This document shows, piece after piece, positions 15,920 through 24,391 of a stretch of DNA of 64,000 bases (position 1 is the stretch's first letter; every line of letters begins with the position of its first letter). The stretch comes from Saccharothrix sp. S26 (GTDB lineage Bacteria > Actinomycetota > Actinomycetes > Mycobacteriales > Pseudonocardiaceae). The notes beneath the pieces were generated by a model. It was not told the DNA's origin. It was given only the letters and a program-made list of their open reading frames with translations, and did no database searches. The stretch is taken from the NCBI RefSeq assembly GCF_021390395.1, contig NZ_JAJUWT010000005.1, positions 62,001 through 126,000 of the forward strand, given 5' to 3'. The translations under genes were made by a program, and so were the position numbers.

Positions 15920-18397
15920 TCACGGCCCGGTCGGCGCCACCAGCTTCCGCATGGCGTCGAGTTCGCGCAGCAGGGTCGGGTCGAGGTCCGGGTCGCGCAG
16001 CAACGCCGTCTCCGCGGCGCGCAACGCGCGGCCGTCCTGCTCCGCCAACGCTTCCTCCCGCCAGATGGCGTAGTCGTAGAACGTGTAGAGGTCGAGGTAG
16101 CGCCGGGCGGCGGCGATGCGGTGCGGGTAGTCCGGCGCGGTCATCAACGCGATCGTGCGCTCCCGCGTGCGGGTCCAGCCGCGCAGCTTGTCCGAGTCGA
16201 CGTGCGGCGGTTCCTCGCGGTGGTCGATGTCGCCGTAGTAGTACATGAGGTAGCCGCGGTTCCAGGCGCGCCACTCGGTCGACTCGCGGCCCCGGTCCAC
16301 GAAGATCCGCAACGCCTCCCGGTCGCCGAGGTGGCACAGCCCCCACAGCACTGCCTGTTCGAGGAAGATGTCGTCCTCGTCGTGGAACAGCCGCCACAGC
16401 GCGGCCCGACCGTCCGGTGCGGCCCGCGACAGCAGGTAGGCCACGAGGTTGCCGGTGACGCGGACGCGGGCCACGTCGTCGCCCGCCGAGCGGACGTGGC
16501 GGAACGCGGCTTCGAGCACGTCGCCGAGACCCGGCACGGGCGTGATGCGCAGCTCGTCCACGAGGAAGTGGCGCACCTCCGGCGTGGGGTCCACGTGCAG
16601 GCACGCGGCGAGCCGGCCGACCTCTCCGGAGGTCAGCGCGGCCTCGATCTCGCGCACGTAGTGCCTGCTCACCAGGTACTCGAAGAACGAGTAGTGGATG
16701 AAGCTGCCCCACACCCGCCCGGACGACCGCCACCGGTTGCACAGTTGGCTGAGCGCGCGTTGGGTGCAGCGGGCCGACTCGGCGCGGCCGGAGGAGAGCA
16801 GCGCGCTGACGGCGCCGAAGTCGAAGCGGTCCTCGTGGATCGCCGCGCGCTGGAACACCAGCCACGCGGCGTCGATCCAGACCTCGATCGACGCGCCCGC
16901 GCGGGCGCAGCCGGCCCGGGCGAGGGCGGCGTCGCTGACGGCCGCGAGCCGGTCGATGTACTCCGCGTACAGGGCCGACACGTTGCCGACGTCGGACAGC
17001 CCTTCGTGCCCGAGGAAGGTGACCATCCGCGCGTACAGCGGCCGGGTGACCATCCTCGACAGGTCGGGTGAGCCGCGCACGAGGTCGAGCAGGCGGTCCG
17101 ACGGCAGCAGCCCGCCCGCGACCAGGCGGCGGACGAAGTCGGTGAAGTGGTCGTCGAGGGTCCACCCGCCGATGGCGTAGATCGAGTCGAACGTGTCGCC
17201 GTCCATCGACGGCGCGAGGTTGTCCTCGAACTCCCGGTGGCGGCACGTGACGACGACGGCGAACCTCTCCCGCGCCTGGCGGAGCAGCTCGGACAGGTCC
17301 GCGGGCGAGTCGAACTCGCCGAGGCTCTCGTCCAGCCCGTCGATCAGCAGCGCCGGGCGGGGTGAGCCGCCCGGCCCGGTGTCGGGTGGCGGGTGCTGCG
17401 CGTGGGCGGCGATCATGCGGCGCAGCTCGGAGGCGCGCACGGCCAGCGCCGGCGTGGAGTCGCGCAGCCGTCGCAGCACCGCGTAGGCGGCGACGCTCTT
17501 GCCGCTGCCCGGCTCGCCCAGGATGAGCACCGAGCCGTTGCCCGCGACCTCGGCCGCGATGTCGTCGACGGCGAACCGCCGGTCGCCGTGCCCGGTCTTG
17601 GCGAACGCGGCGGGCACGTACAGGCCGCGGTCGTGCAGTTCGGCGATGCTGAGGTCCACCGGGTAGGCGGTGCGGCGGCTGCCCAGCCGCCGCACCGAGT
17701 CGGCGGAGGCCCGCCACAGGTCGGCCGCGGTTTTCCCGCGGTCGCGGACGGCATTGCGCACCGTTTCCGCGCGGCGCGGTTCGGGCACTTCCGGCCCGGT
17801 GTGGACCCACGCGGTCGAATCGGTCTCTTTCATGACCACTTCGACGCTGCGGAATCGTCGCGCGTCCACCGCGAGCGAATGCCGGACGACCTCCTCGAAG
17901 AACCAGTCCGAGACCATCAGGGCGACCGCGCCGGGCGCGTCGGCGAGCGCGCGGCGCAGCGGGTCGGAGTCGACCAGCCGGCACACGTGGTTGACCGCGT
18001 GGCCGACCACGCCGTCACCGTCGGGGTAGACCTCACCGGCGTGCACGGCGACGCGCAGCCTGATGCGCTCCGGCGGCTCGTGCCTGCTGTTGTGCTCGTC
18101 CAGGTGCGCGGCCAGGGCCGTCGGCAGGCGTTCCACGAAGAGGCTCTTCGCCACTTCCGGTGGCACGAGCACGAGGATCCCGTCGCCGCGGTCCTGGCGC
18201 AGCCACGAGGTCCAGTCCACGCCGATGTCGGTGAACGCGGCCTCCATGGCCCGGTACAGCGCCTGGCGGACGACCAGCCGGTTCGGGTTCGTCCGGCCGT
18301 GGTCGCTGAACCGCTCGATGTCCACGACCACCATGGTCCGGTGCACGGCGACTCGGACCGGGTCGTCGGCCGAGCCGTGCACCGCCTCGCCGCTCAT
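15920..18397 (-). CDS. nucleotide-cyclase-like domain fused to a NACHT NTPase
   Basis: 825 residues. Residues about 20-200 form a class III cyclase-like domain: MVVVDIERFS (Asp26) and DRGDGILV (Asp72) match the metal-binding aspartates, and GHAVNHVCRL (Asn136, Arg140) the transition-state pair, so the catalytic set looks complete. A linker leads to a STAND/NACHT NTPase, with Walker A LILGEPGSGKSVAAYAVL and Walker B ALLIDGLDES. The C-terminal 350 residues are alpha-helical and sensor-like. NACHT proteins of this build occur in bacterial immunity and signalling. ATG 18397 has GGGAGG three bases upstream. The gene stands alone, convergent with the deoxyribosyltransferase-like gene (12-bp gap). 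Role in defence or developmental signalling is inference. Confidence 0.85.
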   Translation of the reverse strand: MSGEAVHGSADDPVRVAVHRTMVVVDIERFSDHGRTNPNRLVVRQALYRAMEAAFTDIGVDWTSWLRQDRGDGILVLVPPEVAKSLFVERLPTALAAHLDEHNSRHEPPERIRLRVAVHAGEVYPDGDGVVGHAVNHVCRLVDSDPLRRALADAPGAVALMVSDWFFEEVVRHSLAVDARRFRSVEVVMKETDSTAWVHTGPEVPEPRRAETVRNAVRDRGKTAADLWRASADSVRRLGSRRTAYPVDLSIAELHDRGLYVPAAFAKTGHGDRRFAVDDIAAEVAGNGSVLILGEPGSGKSVAAYAVLRRLRDSTPALAVRASELRRMIAAHAQHPPPDTGPGGSPRPALLIDGLDESLGEFDSPADLSELLRQARERFAVVVTCRHREFEDNLAPSMDGDTFDSIYAIGGWTLDDHFTDFVRRLVAGGLLPSDRLLDLVRGSPDLSRMVTRPLYARMVTFLGHEGLSDVGNVSALYAEYIDRLAAVSDAALARAGCARAGASIEVWIDAAWLVFQRAAIHEDRFDFGAVSALLSSGRAESARCTQRALSQLCNRWRSSGRVWGSFIHYSFFEYLVSRHYVREIEAALTSGEVGRLAACLHVDPTPEVRHFLVDELRITPVPGLGDVLEAAFRHVRSAGDDVARVRVTGNLVAYLLSRAAPDGRAALWRLFHDEDDIFLEQAVLWGLCHLGDREALRIFVDRGRESTEWRAWNRGYLMYYYGDIDHREEPPHVDSDKLRGWTRTRERTIALMTAPDYPHRIAAARRYLDLYTFYDYAIWREEALAEQDGRALRAAETALLRDPDLDPTLLRELDAMRKLVAPTGP

Positions 18398-18801
18398 CCG
18401 CCCTCCCGCTCGAGCGCCCGCTTGCCGTCAGCGTAAAGCAGTGTGACGGACTCGTGGCGTTTTCCCCGGGCGTTCGGACTCGCCGGTCCGGCGCAAGGTC
18501 AGATGACGCAGTCCGGCGGAGGAATTCGCGTTCGGCGGCCGTCGCGCGGGCCTGGGGACGGATGCGGAAAACGTGGGGTCCACACATTTCGGAAATGATC
18601 GCGGTACGCGCTCCACAATGGACACGAAAGTGGACACGAGGGTGGGATTCCGGTGTCGGACGGCACCGGGATCCCACCCGTTCGGCGCAACGCTGATCAC
18701 CCGGGTCGACCACCGCGGGCACCTCGACGCGGCAGCGCGCGCTGCGCCACGCACGGCGACGCTTGGGGATCAGCCGTGCCCGGTGTCCGCGGGGACGTCG
18801 G
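18398..18801. other. intergenic region upstream of the cyclase-NACHT gene
   Basis: About 400 bp with no convincing gene. It holds two direct TGGACACGA copies (18619-18627 and 18631-18639), one copy of a GTCCATTGTGGA motif on the minus strand (18612-18624) that recurs twice elsewhere in the window, and a strong hairpin at 18641-18678. Promoter elements for the NACHT gene should lie here, but none is obvious. Confidence 0.5.
18641..18678 (-). terminator. hairpin downstream of the membrane-protein gene
   Basis: A 15-bp inverted repeat, GGTGGGATTCCGGTG with CACCGGGATCCCACC (one G-T pair), with an eight-base loop. It lies about 120 bp past the stop of the 18802 gene and 240 bp before the cyclase-NACHT start, in their shared direction of transcription. 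It may terminate the upstream operon; there is no T tract. Confidence 0.5.
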
Positions 18802-20163
18802 TCAGAGGTAGCCGAACACCGGCGGGAAGACCAGCACGACCACCCACGCCCACACCGCGTACACCGGCAGGTACGCGGTCTGCCAGCGCTCCAGGGCGGC
18901 GAACGGCGTGCGGCGGCGGACCAGGCCCAGCATCAGCCAGGCCGACCAGGCCAGGTTGGCCAGCAGGACCACGTTCTCGCCCAGCGCCGCCGCCTTGTTG
19001 GGCGTGGTGCCGAACTCGCTGATCCGGCCGGTGATCTCCACCAGCACCAGCACGTCGATGACCAGGGCGCTGACCACGAGCGCGAGCTGGAGCCGGTCGA
19101 ACACGCCGGGCGGGGCCAGCGGGTCGCGGGCCGAGGCGGAGTAGAGCAGCAGGCCCAGCACCACGACCAGCAGCAGGTCGAACAGGATCAGCGCTTCCCG
19201 CTCCACGTCGATCCCGCCGGTGGTGACGCCCCACGTGACCAGGAACGCCAGCAGCACCACCGTGAACAGCGGCGTGAACAGGCGCGTCAGCACCGGCGCG
19301 ATGTTCTCGACCACGCCCTGCTTGGCCTCGACCAGCCACCCCGCCACCACGATCGCGGCCGCCGCACCGCACGGCACCACCCACTGCGAGATCACCGTCT
19401 CCGGCGAGACGCCGATCGCCTCGAACGTGCCGAACACGAACCCGACCAGCACACCGCCGCCCAGGGCGATCAGCACGTAGTAGATGAAGCACTCGCCGGT
19501 GAAGCGGATGAAGTCCATCCAGCGGCGCGAGGCGCGCGGGTCGTCGGACGCGTAGGCCACGCCGACCGCGAACCACAGGGCGATGGGCAGGTGCAGGCTG
19601 GTCAGCACGATCGACTGGGACTGCGCGGTGAGCGGGTGGACGTTCGCGCCCACCGCGCCGAGCCCGAACAACGCCACCAGCACGCCGATCAGCCCGACCG
19701 GGGCACGACGCCGCCACGCCAGGAAACCCGCGAGCCACGGCAGCACGAGCAGGCCGGCGTTGAGCGGGTAGAAGGTGCTGCCGTCGGCCAGGCTCGCGCC
19801 GAGCAGCTCCGGCACCTTCACCGACGCCGCCGCGCCCAGCGCGCAGCCCACCATCACGACCAGGTCCCGCCGCGACCGGGTGACCGGGCCGTCCGGCCCG
19901 CCGGTCAGCACGAGCTGCTTCCACAACCGCTCGGAGTGCTCGCGGGCGAACTCGCGGGACAGCTCGTCGAGGCTGCCCATGCGCTTGACCGCCACCAGGA
20001 ACGCCTCGTCGGCGCGCAGCCCGGCGGCCATCAGGTCGTCCACCGAGCCGCGCAGGTGGTCCTCGAGCTCGTCCGCGTCGGCCTGCCGCAGCTCGCGCCG
20101 GCGCTGCACGTAGTGGCGCCACTGGGCGAACTGCGCCTCCAGCCCGTCCTGGTCGTCGGTCAT
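18802..20163 (-). CDS. polytopic membrane protein with N-terminal permease-prefix domain
   Basis: 453 residues. Residues 1-85 (LEAQFAQWRHYVQRRREL, then ADELEDHLRGSVDDLMAAGL and FLVAVKRMGSLDELSREFA) match the permease prefix domain often encoded with PadR-type regulators. About ten hydrophobic helices follow, ending in VVVLVFPPVFGYL. No transport motif was seen. ATG 20163 overlaps the PadR stop by four bases, so the pair is translationally coupled. Likely a membrane-stress or antimicrobial-response protein under PadR control, by analogy with similar pairs. Confidence 0.82.
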   Translation of the reverse strand: MTDDQDGLEAQFAQWRHYVQRRRELRQADADELEDHLRGSVDDLMAAGLRADEAFLVAVKRMGSLDELSREFAREHSERLWKQLVLTGGPDGPVTRSRRDLVVMVGCALGAAASVKVPELLGASLADGSTFYPLNAGLLVLPWLAGFLAWRRRAPVGLIGVLVALFGLGAVGANVHPLTAQSQSIVLTSLHLPIALWFAVGVAYASDDPRASRRWMDFIRFTGECFIYYVLIALGGGVLVGFVFGTFEAIGVSPETVISQWVVPCGAAAAIVVAGWLVEAKQGVVENIAPVLTRLFTPLFTVVLLAFLVTWGVTTGGIDVEREALILFDLLLVVVLGLLLYSASARDPLAPPGVFDRLQLALVVSALVIDVLVLVEITGRISEFGTTPNKAAALGENVVLLANLAWSAWLMLGLVRRRTPFAALERWQTAYLPVYAVWAWVVVLVFPPVFGYL

Positions 20164-20528
20164 GCGAAGCCTCCCCGGGGGAACGTGGTCAACGGCTGAG
20201 GCCGGTCGGGCCAGATCTCCTTGAGCGCGCCCACGACCGTGTCCCACTGGCGTCGCTGCTCGGCCAGCTCGGCCAGCCCGCCGCGGGTGATGCGGTAGTA
20301 CTTGCGCCGCCGCTCCCCCGCGACCGAACGCCAGCTCGACTCGACGTGACCGAGGCGCTCCAGCCGGTGCAACAACGGGTAGAGCAGCCCTTCGGTCCAG
20401 TCCAGCTCGCCGCCGGACAGCTCGTTGATCCGCCGGAGGATGGCGTAGCCGTAGCTGTCCTCCTCGGCGAGGATGCCCAGCACCATCGGCGTCGCCGAGG
20501 CGGCCACGAGATCCTTGGCGACCTTCAC
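20160..20528 (-). CDS. PadR-family transcriptional regulator
   Basis: 122 residues of a winged-helix PadR domain: MVLGILAEEDSYGYAILRRI, then WTEGLLYPLLHRLERLG and RRRKYYRITRGGLAEL. A short C-terminal helix follows, typical of small PadR proteins. GTG 20528 is chosen for GGGGAGG five bases upstream. It is the promoter-proximal gene of a two-gene operon with the membrane protein and probably represses it. An AT-rich promoter precedes the gene. Confidence 0.92.
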   Translation of the reverse strand: MKVAKDLVAASATPMVLGILAEEDSYGYAILRRINELSGGELDWTEGLLYPLLHRLERLGHVESSWRSVAGERRRKYYRITRGGLAELAEQRRQWDTVVGALKEIWPDRPQPLTTFPRGGFA

Positions 20529-20566
20529 GACGACCTCCCCGACGGCGTACCCTAGATGTGCAAGGC

Positions 20567-20596
20567 ATAGTAGTTCTAGGTATCGCGTCGTAGCAA
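20567..20596 (-). promoter_or_regulatory. promoter of the PadR operon
   Basis: On the minus strand TTGCTA (20596-20591), an 18-bp spacer and TACTAT (20572-20567) form a good promoter. It is an AT-rich island in GC-rich DNA. CTAGAACTACTATG and a nearby CTAGGG suggest room for a PadR operator, but no clean palindrome was found. Confidence 0.6.
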
Positions 20597-20696
20597 ACAG
20601 CGCGGAACGGACCATCTGGGACGCAAGCGGCGGAACCCCGATGGCAGGCGGTCGCATCACGTTGACCGCACCCCCGGAAGTGGGATTCTGGTCGAC

Positions 20697-21386
20697 GTGC
20701 AGGGTGACCCCGGATCCTGGCCGGCCCACTGCTTCCGGTTGCTGCTGGTCGAGGACGACCGCGAACTCGTGGAGTTGCTGGCCGCCGCGCTGCGCGGCGA
20801 GGGGTACACCGTGGACGTCGCACTGGACGGGCACCGGGGCCTGCACCTGGCGCTCACCCGCCCGTACGACGTGGTGGTCATCGACCGCGGCCTGCCCGCG
20901 CTGGACGGGCTGGACCTCTTGGTGCGGCTGCGCGCGCGGTCGGTGCGGGCGCGGGCGTTGATCCTGACCGCGCTGGGCACCGTGCACGACCGGATCGACG
21001 GGCTCGACGCGGGTGCGGACGACTACCTGGTCAAGCCGTTCGACCTGGACGAGCTGAGCGCGCGGCTGCGGGCGCTGTGCCGCCGGTCGGCGGAACTGGC
21101 CGACGCGCTGCGGATCGGCGCGGGACACTTGGACGTGGGTCAGCGGGAAGTCGTGCTGCCCGACGGCGGACGCGTGCCGCTCACCACCCGGGAGTTCACG
21201 CTCCTGCGCGTGCTCGCCAGCCACCCGGAGACGGTGCACACGCGGGCGTCGTTGCGGCGGGTGGTGTTCCCCGACGCGTCGGCGACGTCCATTGTGGACA
21301 CTTACATGTACTACCTGCGGACCAAGATCGACCGTTCGGTGGTGCAGACCGTGCAAGGACTCGGGTACCGCTTGGGGGCGCTGTGA
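20697..21386 (+). CDS. OmpR/PhoB-type response regulator
   Basis: 229 residues: a receiver domain (LLLVEDDRELVELL with the acidic pair, phospho-acceptor Asp in VVVIDRGLPALDG, conserved Thr in LILTALG, Lys in DDYLVKPFD) and a C-terminal winged helix (LTTREFTLLRVLASHPE, then VQTVQGLGYRL). GTG 20697 is taken because the receiver starts about 12 residues later; the ribosome site is weak. The stop overlaps the kinase start as GTGA. One GTCCATTGTGGACA sequence occurs within the coding region, using the ATT codon that is otherwise rare here. Confidence 0.92.
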   Translation: MQGDPGSWPAHCFRLLLVEDDRELVELLAAALRGEGYTVDVALDGHRGLHLALTRPYDVVVIDRGLPALDGLDLLVRLRARSVRARALILTALGTVHDRIDGLDAGADDYLVKPFDLDELSARLRALCRRSAELADALRIGAGHLDVGQREVVLPDGGRVPLTTREFTLLRVLASHPETVHTRASLRRVVFPDASATSIVDTYMYYLRTKIDRSVVQTVQGLGYRLGAL

Positions 21387-22644
21387 GTCGATCGTGGGCC
21401 GAGGCGGAACGCGCGGTCGTCCGGCGGGCACGCCTGCGGATCGGCGTGCTGGTGGCGCTGGCGGTCACGGTGCTGGTCGCGTTCGTCGGCGGCATCGCCT
21501 ACGTCGTGATGGCGCGGCGCAGGTGGCCCAGGCCAAGCGCGAGCTCTGGTACAACGCCACCTTCGGCGCGCCGTCGACGCCTCCGGGGTGCACGTGGCTG
21601 TTCTTCCTCGATGACGACGTGCTCGACGACGGCCCGCTGAAGGTGCCGCCGGGTTTCCCGCTCCACGACGACCTCCACGCGGTGCGGGCGTCGGGCGGGA
21701 CGGTCGAGCGCGACTTCGAGCTCAACGGCACGCGGTACCTGGTGCTGACCCAGCGCGGCGCGGGCGACCGGACCGCGCAGGCGGTGTTCGACATGCGCTA
21801 CCAGCTCGCCGACCGGCGGCACCTGCTGCTGGCGCTGGCGATCGCGGAGCTGGGCGGGCTGCTCGCGGCGGCGGCGCTGGGGCTGTGCGTGGGGCGCGGC
21901 ACGGTCGCGCCGCTGGCGGAGGCGCTGGCCCGGCAGCGGCGGTTCGTCACGGACGCGAGCCACGAGCTGCGGACCCCTATCGCGCGGGCGTACACGCGGG
22001 CGCAGGTGCTGGCGCGGTGGGCCAGGTCGGCGGACCTGCCCGACGACCACCGCCACAGCCTCGACCAGCTCGCCAGCACCATCCGCGGGCTCGGCGACGT
22101 GGTGGACGACCTGTTGCTGTCGGCGCGGCTGAGCCGGGGGTCCGAGGGTCCGGCCGGCCGGCCGGTGGACCTGGCCGCGCTGGCGGAGTCCGCGGTGGCG
22201 ACGGAGGACGAGCGGGCGGCCGAGCGGCGGATCACGCTGACCGTCGCGCGCCCGGCGGATCCGGTGGTGGTGATCGGCGTGGAGACCGCGTTGCGGCGCG
22301 CGGTGGACGAGCTGCTGGCCAACGCGGTGCGCCACACGCCGGAGGGCGGCCGGATCGACGTGCGCCTGGGGGTGCGGGGCGGGCAGGTTGAGCTGACGGT
22401 CGAGGACACGGGCGAAGGTTTCGACCAGGTGGAGGCCGAGCGGCTGTTCGACCGGTTCCACCGGGGGCCCGGTGACCAGGAGCGGCGGTTCGGCTTGGGG
22501 TTGGCGCTGCTGCGCGAGGTGGTGACCGGCCACGGCGGGACGGTGGAGGCGGCGGGCCACCCGGGCGAGGGTGCGCGGTTCACCCTGCGGCTGCCGGCGG
22601 CCGGTGCCGTGGGCGGCACGGCGTTGAGCACCGGCGGGCGCTGA
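21383..22644 (+). pseudogene. sensor histidine kinase gene with a frameshift
   Basis: Translation from GTG 21383 gives a good kinase N-terminus with a membrane helix (RLRIGVLVALAVTVLVAFVG), then becomes nonsense after about residue 43. The sensible protein continues in the -1 frame from about 21510-21525 (AQVAQAKRELWYNATF). It has a sensor domain, a second helix, the phospho-acceptor His in DASHELRTPIARAY, the N box NAVRHTPEGG and a G box. One base is therefore missing near GGCGCGGCGCAGG, by mutation or sequencing error. A GTG at 21523 could start a truncated kinase lacking the first helix. It partners the response regulator just upstream. Confidence 0.75.
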
Positions 22645-22833
22645 CGTCGCCGCCCCCGTTACCGGCGATCGGCCGGCGGAGAAGGACCGGCGACGACGGC
22701 CGCCGCGCCGATCCTCGACCGACCGGCGGTGACGGTCGCCGCTCCCGCCGACCAGTCGGCGGTGCCGGGAGCCGCGCCCACGACCGGTCAGCCGTACCGG
22801 AAGCCCCGCCCACGGTCAGCACTGCCGGGAGCC

Positions 22834-22879
22834 GCGGCCGACCTGGTCACCACCGGCCGGTGGTGACCAGGTCGGCCGC
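22834..22879. terminator. 46-bp perfect palindrome between convergent genes
   Basis: The two 23-base halves are exact reverse complements with no spacer (centre at CCGG|CCGG, 22856/22857). The left half carries the last codons and TGA of the ammonia-lyase gene, since that stop is at 22847-22849. It lies between the kinase gene and the ammonia-lyase gene, which converge, so a bidirectional terminator is likeliest. The preceding 190 bp (22645-22833) is GC-rich with short repeats such as CCGGGAGCCGCG twice, and holds no gene. Confidence 0.65.
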
Positions 22880-24328
22880 CACCCGCACGTCGACGTCCAG
22901 CGGCCGGTCCGGGTCGACCGGCGGGATCGCGTCGGCCAGGGCGTCGAGCAGCGCGGCGCAGCGGGGCGCGGTCGGCCTCCGCCCGCCCACGTGAACGGCT
23001 TGCCGCAGGCCGAGGGCCAGTGAGCCGCACAGCAGCCGCAGCAGCTCGGCCAGGTCGTAGGACCGCAGCGCGGCCTGCGTCCCGAACGGCACCACGTCCT
23101 GGTTGTGCAGGTTCGTCGGCAGGCTCTGGGTGCTCGCGGGCACGGCCGCGCGGCGGATCTCGGCGACGAGCGCCGTCGTGGCCAACTGCACGCCCTGCAA
23201 CCCGTGCTGCCGACCGGGCCCGGCGGCCAGCATCGGCGGCAGGCCCGTGTTTCGGGCCGGGTCGACCAGCAGGTCCAGCTGCCGTTCCGCGAGGTTGCCC
23301 ACCGACGCGGTCACCACGGCGAGCACGTCGGCGGCGAACGCGGCCGGTTGACCGAAGAAGTTGCCGCCGTGCGCCACGAGGTCGTCGTCCGGGAAGAACA
23401 GCGGGTTGTCGCTCACACCGCCCAGATCCGCCGCGACGACACCGTCGACGTAGCGCAACGCGTCCTCGGCCGCGCCGAGCAACTGCGGCGAGCACCGGAT
23501 GCTGTAGGGCTCCTGGAGCGCGCGCTTCCCGCTCGGGATCGTGCCGACCAGCGTGGCGCGCATGTGCTCGGCGACGGCGGCCGCGCCGGGGTGGCCGTAG
23601 GCGGTGATCAGGCGTGGCTCCAGGAAACCGGGGTCCGCGCCGAGGACGTCCACGAGCAGGCACGTCAGGTCCCGCACGGCCCGGTGGGAGGCGCGCACGC
23701 CGCGCAACGCCAGCGCCGTGGCGGCGGTCGTCACCGACGTGCCGTTGACCAGCGCCAGCGCGTCCCGCCCGTCGAGGGTGAGCGGCGTGAGCCCGGCCCG
23801 GCGCAACGCGTCGCCCGCGGGCATCCGCTCGCCGTCCACGTAGGCGTGGCCGCGGCCGCGCAGCGCCTGCGTCGCGTAGGCGAGCGGGATGAGGTCGCCG
23901 CTCGCGCCGACCGAGCCGTGCCGCGGGATCGCCGGGACGAACGTGGTCGCGAACATCGCCGCCAACCCGTCCACGACGTGCGCGGAGACCCCGGAGAACC
24001 CCCGGGCCAGCGACCACGTCCGCACGAGCAGGGCCGCGCGGGCGATGTCGGCGGGCAGGTCGGGCCCCTGGCCCGCGCCGAGGTGTGCCAGGGTGTTGTC
24101 GCACTGGTCGGCGTCGTCGGCACGGCCCGCGTAGCCGATGAGCGCGCCGAACCCGGTCTTCGCGCCGTAGACGGGCCGTTCGTCGTCGGCCAGCACGCCG
24201 CGCAGGTGCTCGCGGCCCCGCTCCACCCGCTCCCGCACGGAGGGGCCGACCAGCACGGGCAGCGGCGTCGCGGCACGGACGAGGTCGTCGCCGGTCAGCG
24301 GTGCGTCGAGGTCCACGGAATCGGTCAC
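22847..24328 (-). CDS. MIO-type aromatic amino acid ammonia-lyase (tyrosine-type?)
   Basis: 493 residues of the histidine/phenylalanine/tyrosine ammonia-lyase family. The MIO cofactor forms from Ala142-Ser143-Gly144 (GSVGASGDLIPL). The catalytic Tyr is in VYGAKTGFG (Tyr54), and Asn in LVNGTS and the SDNPLFF, YSIRCSPQ motifs are present. At the selectivity position NTLAHLGAG has His82-Leu83, the pair seen in tyrosine ammonia-lyases, not the Ser-His of histidine lyases. Aminomutases share the fold, so a beta-amino acid product is possible. GTG 24328 starts it. It is divergent from the flavoprotein operon across 63 bp containing a palindrome, and no hut genes are near, which argues against histidine breakdown. 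Confidence 0.85.
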   Translation of the reverse strand: MTDSVDLDAPLTGDDLVRAATPLPVLVGPSVRERVERGREHLRGVLADDERPVYGAKTGFGALIGYAGRADDADQCDNTLAHLGAGQGPDLPADIARAALLVRTWSLARGFSGVSAHVVDGLAAMFATTFVPAIPRHGSVGASGDLIPLAYATQALRGRGHAYVDGERMPAGDALRRAGLTPLTLDGRDALALVNGTSVTTAATALALRGVRASHRAVRDLTCLLVDVLGADPGFLEPRLITAYGHPGAAAVAEHMRATLVGTIPSGKRALQEPYSIRCSPQLLGAAEDALRYVDGVVAADLGGVSDNPLFFPDDDLVAHGGNFFGQPAAFAADVLAVVTASVGNLAERQLDLLVDPARNTGLPPMLAAGPGRQHGLQGVQLATTALVAEIRRAAVPASTQSLPTNLHNQDVVPFGTQAALRSYDLAELLRLLCGSLALGLRQAVHVGGRRPTAPRCAALLDALADAIPPVDPDRPLDVDVRVAADLVTTGRW

Positions 24329-24348
24329 GGCACCGACGGTAGGCAGCC

Positions 24349-24370
24349 GATCTCAGAGAGTTCTGAGATC
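24349..24370. promoter_or_regulatory. 22-bp palindromic operator shared by divergent biosynthetic genes
   Basis: GATCTCAGA-GAGT-TCTGAGATC: perfect nine-base arms around a four-base spacer, centred in the 63-bp gap between the ammonia-lyase and the first flavoprotein gene. It is the only AT-balanced stretch there. A dimeric regulator bound here could control both directions. No regulator gene is adjacent to it. Confidence 0.6.
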
Positions 24371-24391
24371 CGGTGCGTAGCTTCCTGGCCC

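Noticed and set aside
22645-22833. A possible CRISPR-like or mobile repeat array in the GC-rich stretch
   Set aside because: The short repeats are irregular, without constant unit length or spacers. No CRISPR array, transposase, integrase or tRNA gene was found in the window.
22847-24328. Histidine ammonia-lyase of histidine catabolism (hutH)
   Set aside because: The selectivity pair is His-Leu, not Ser-His, and no hut genes are nearby. The family call is kept but not the hutH symbol.
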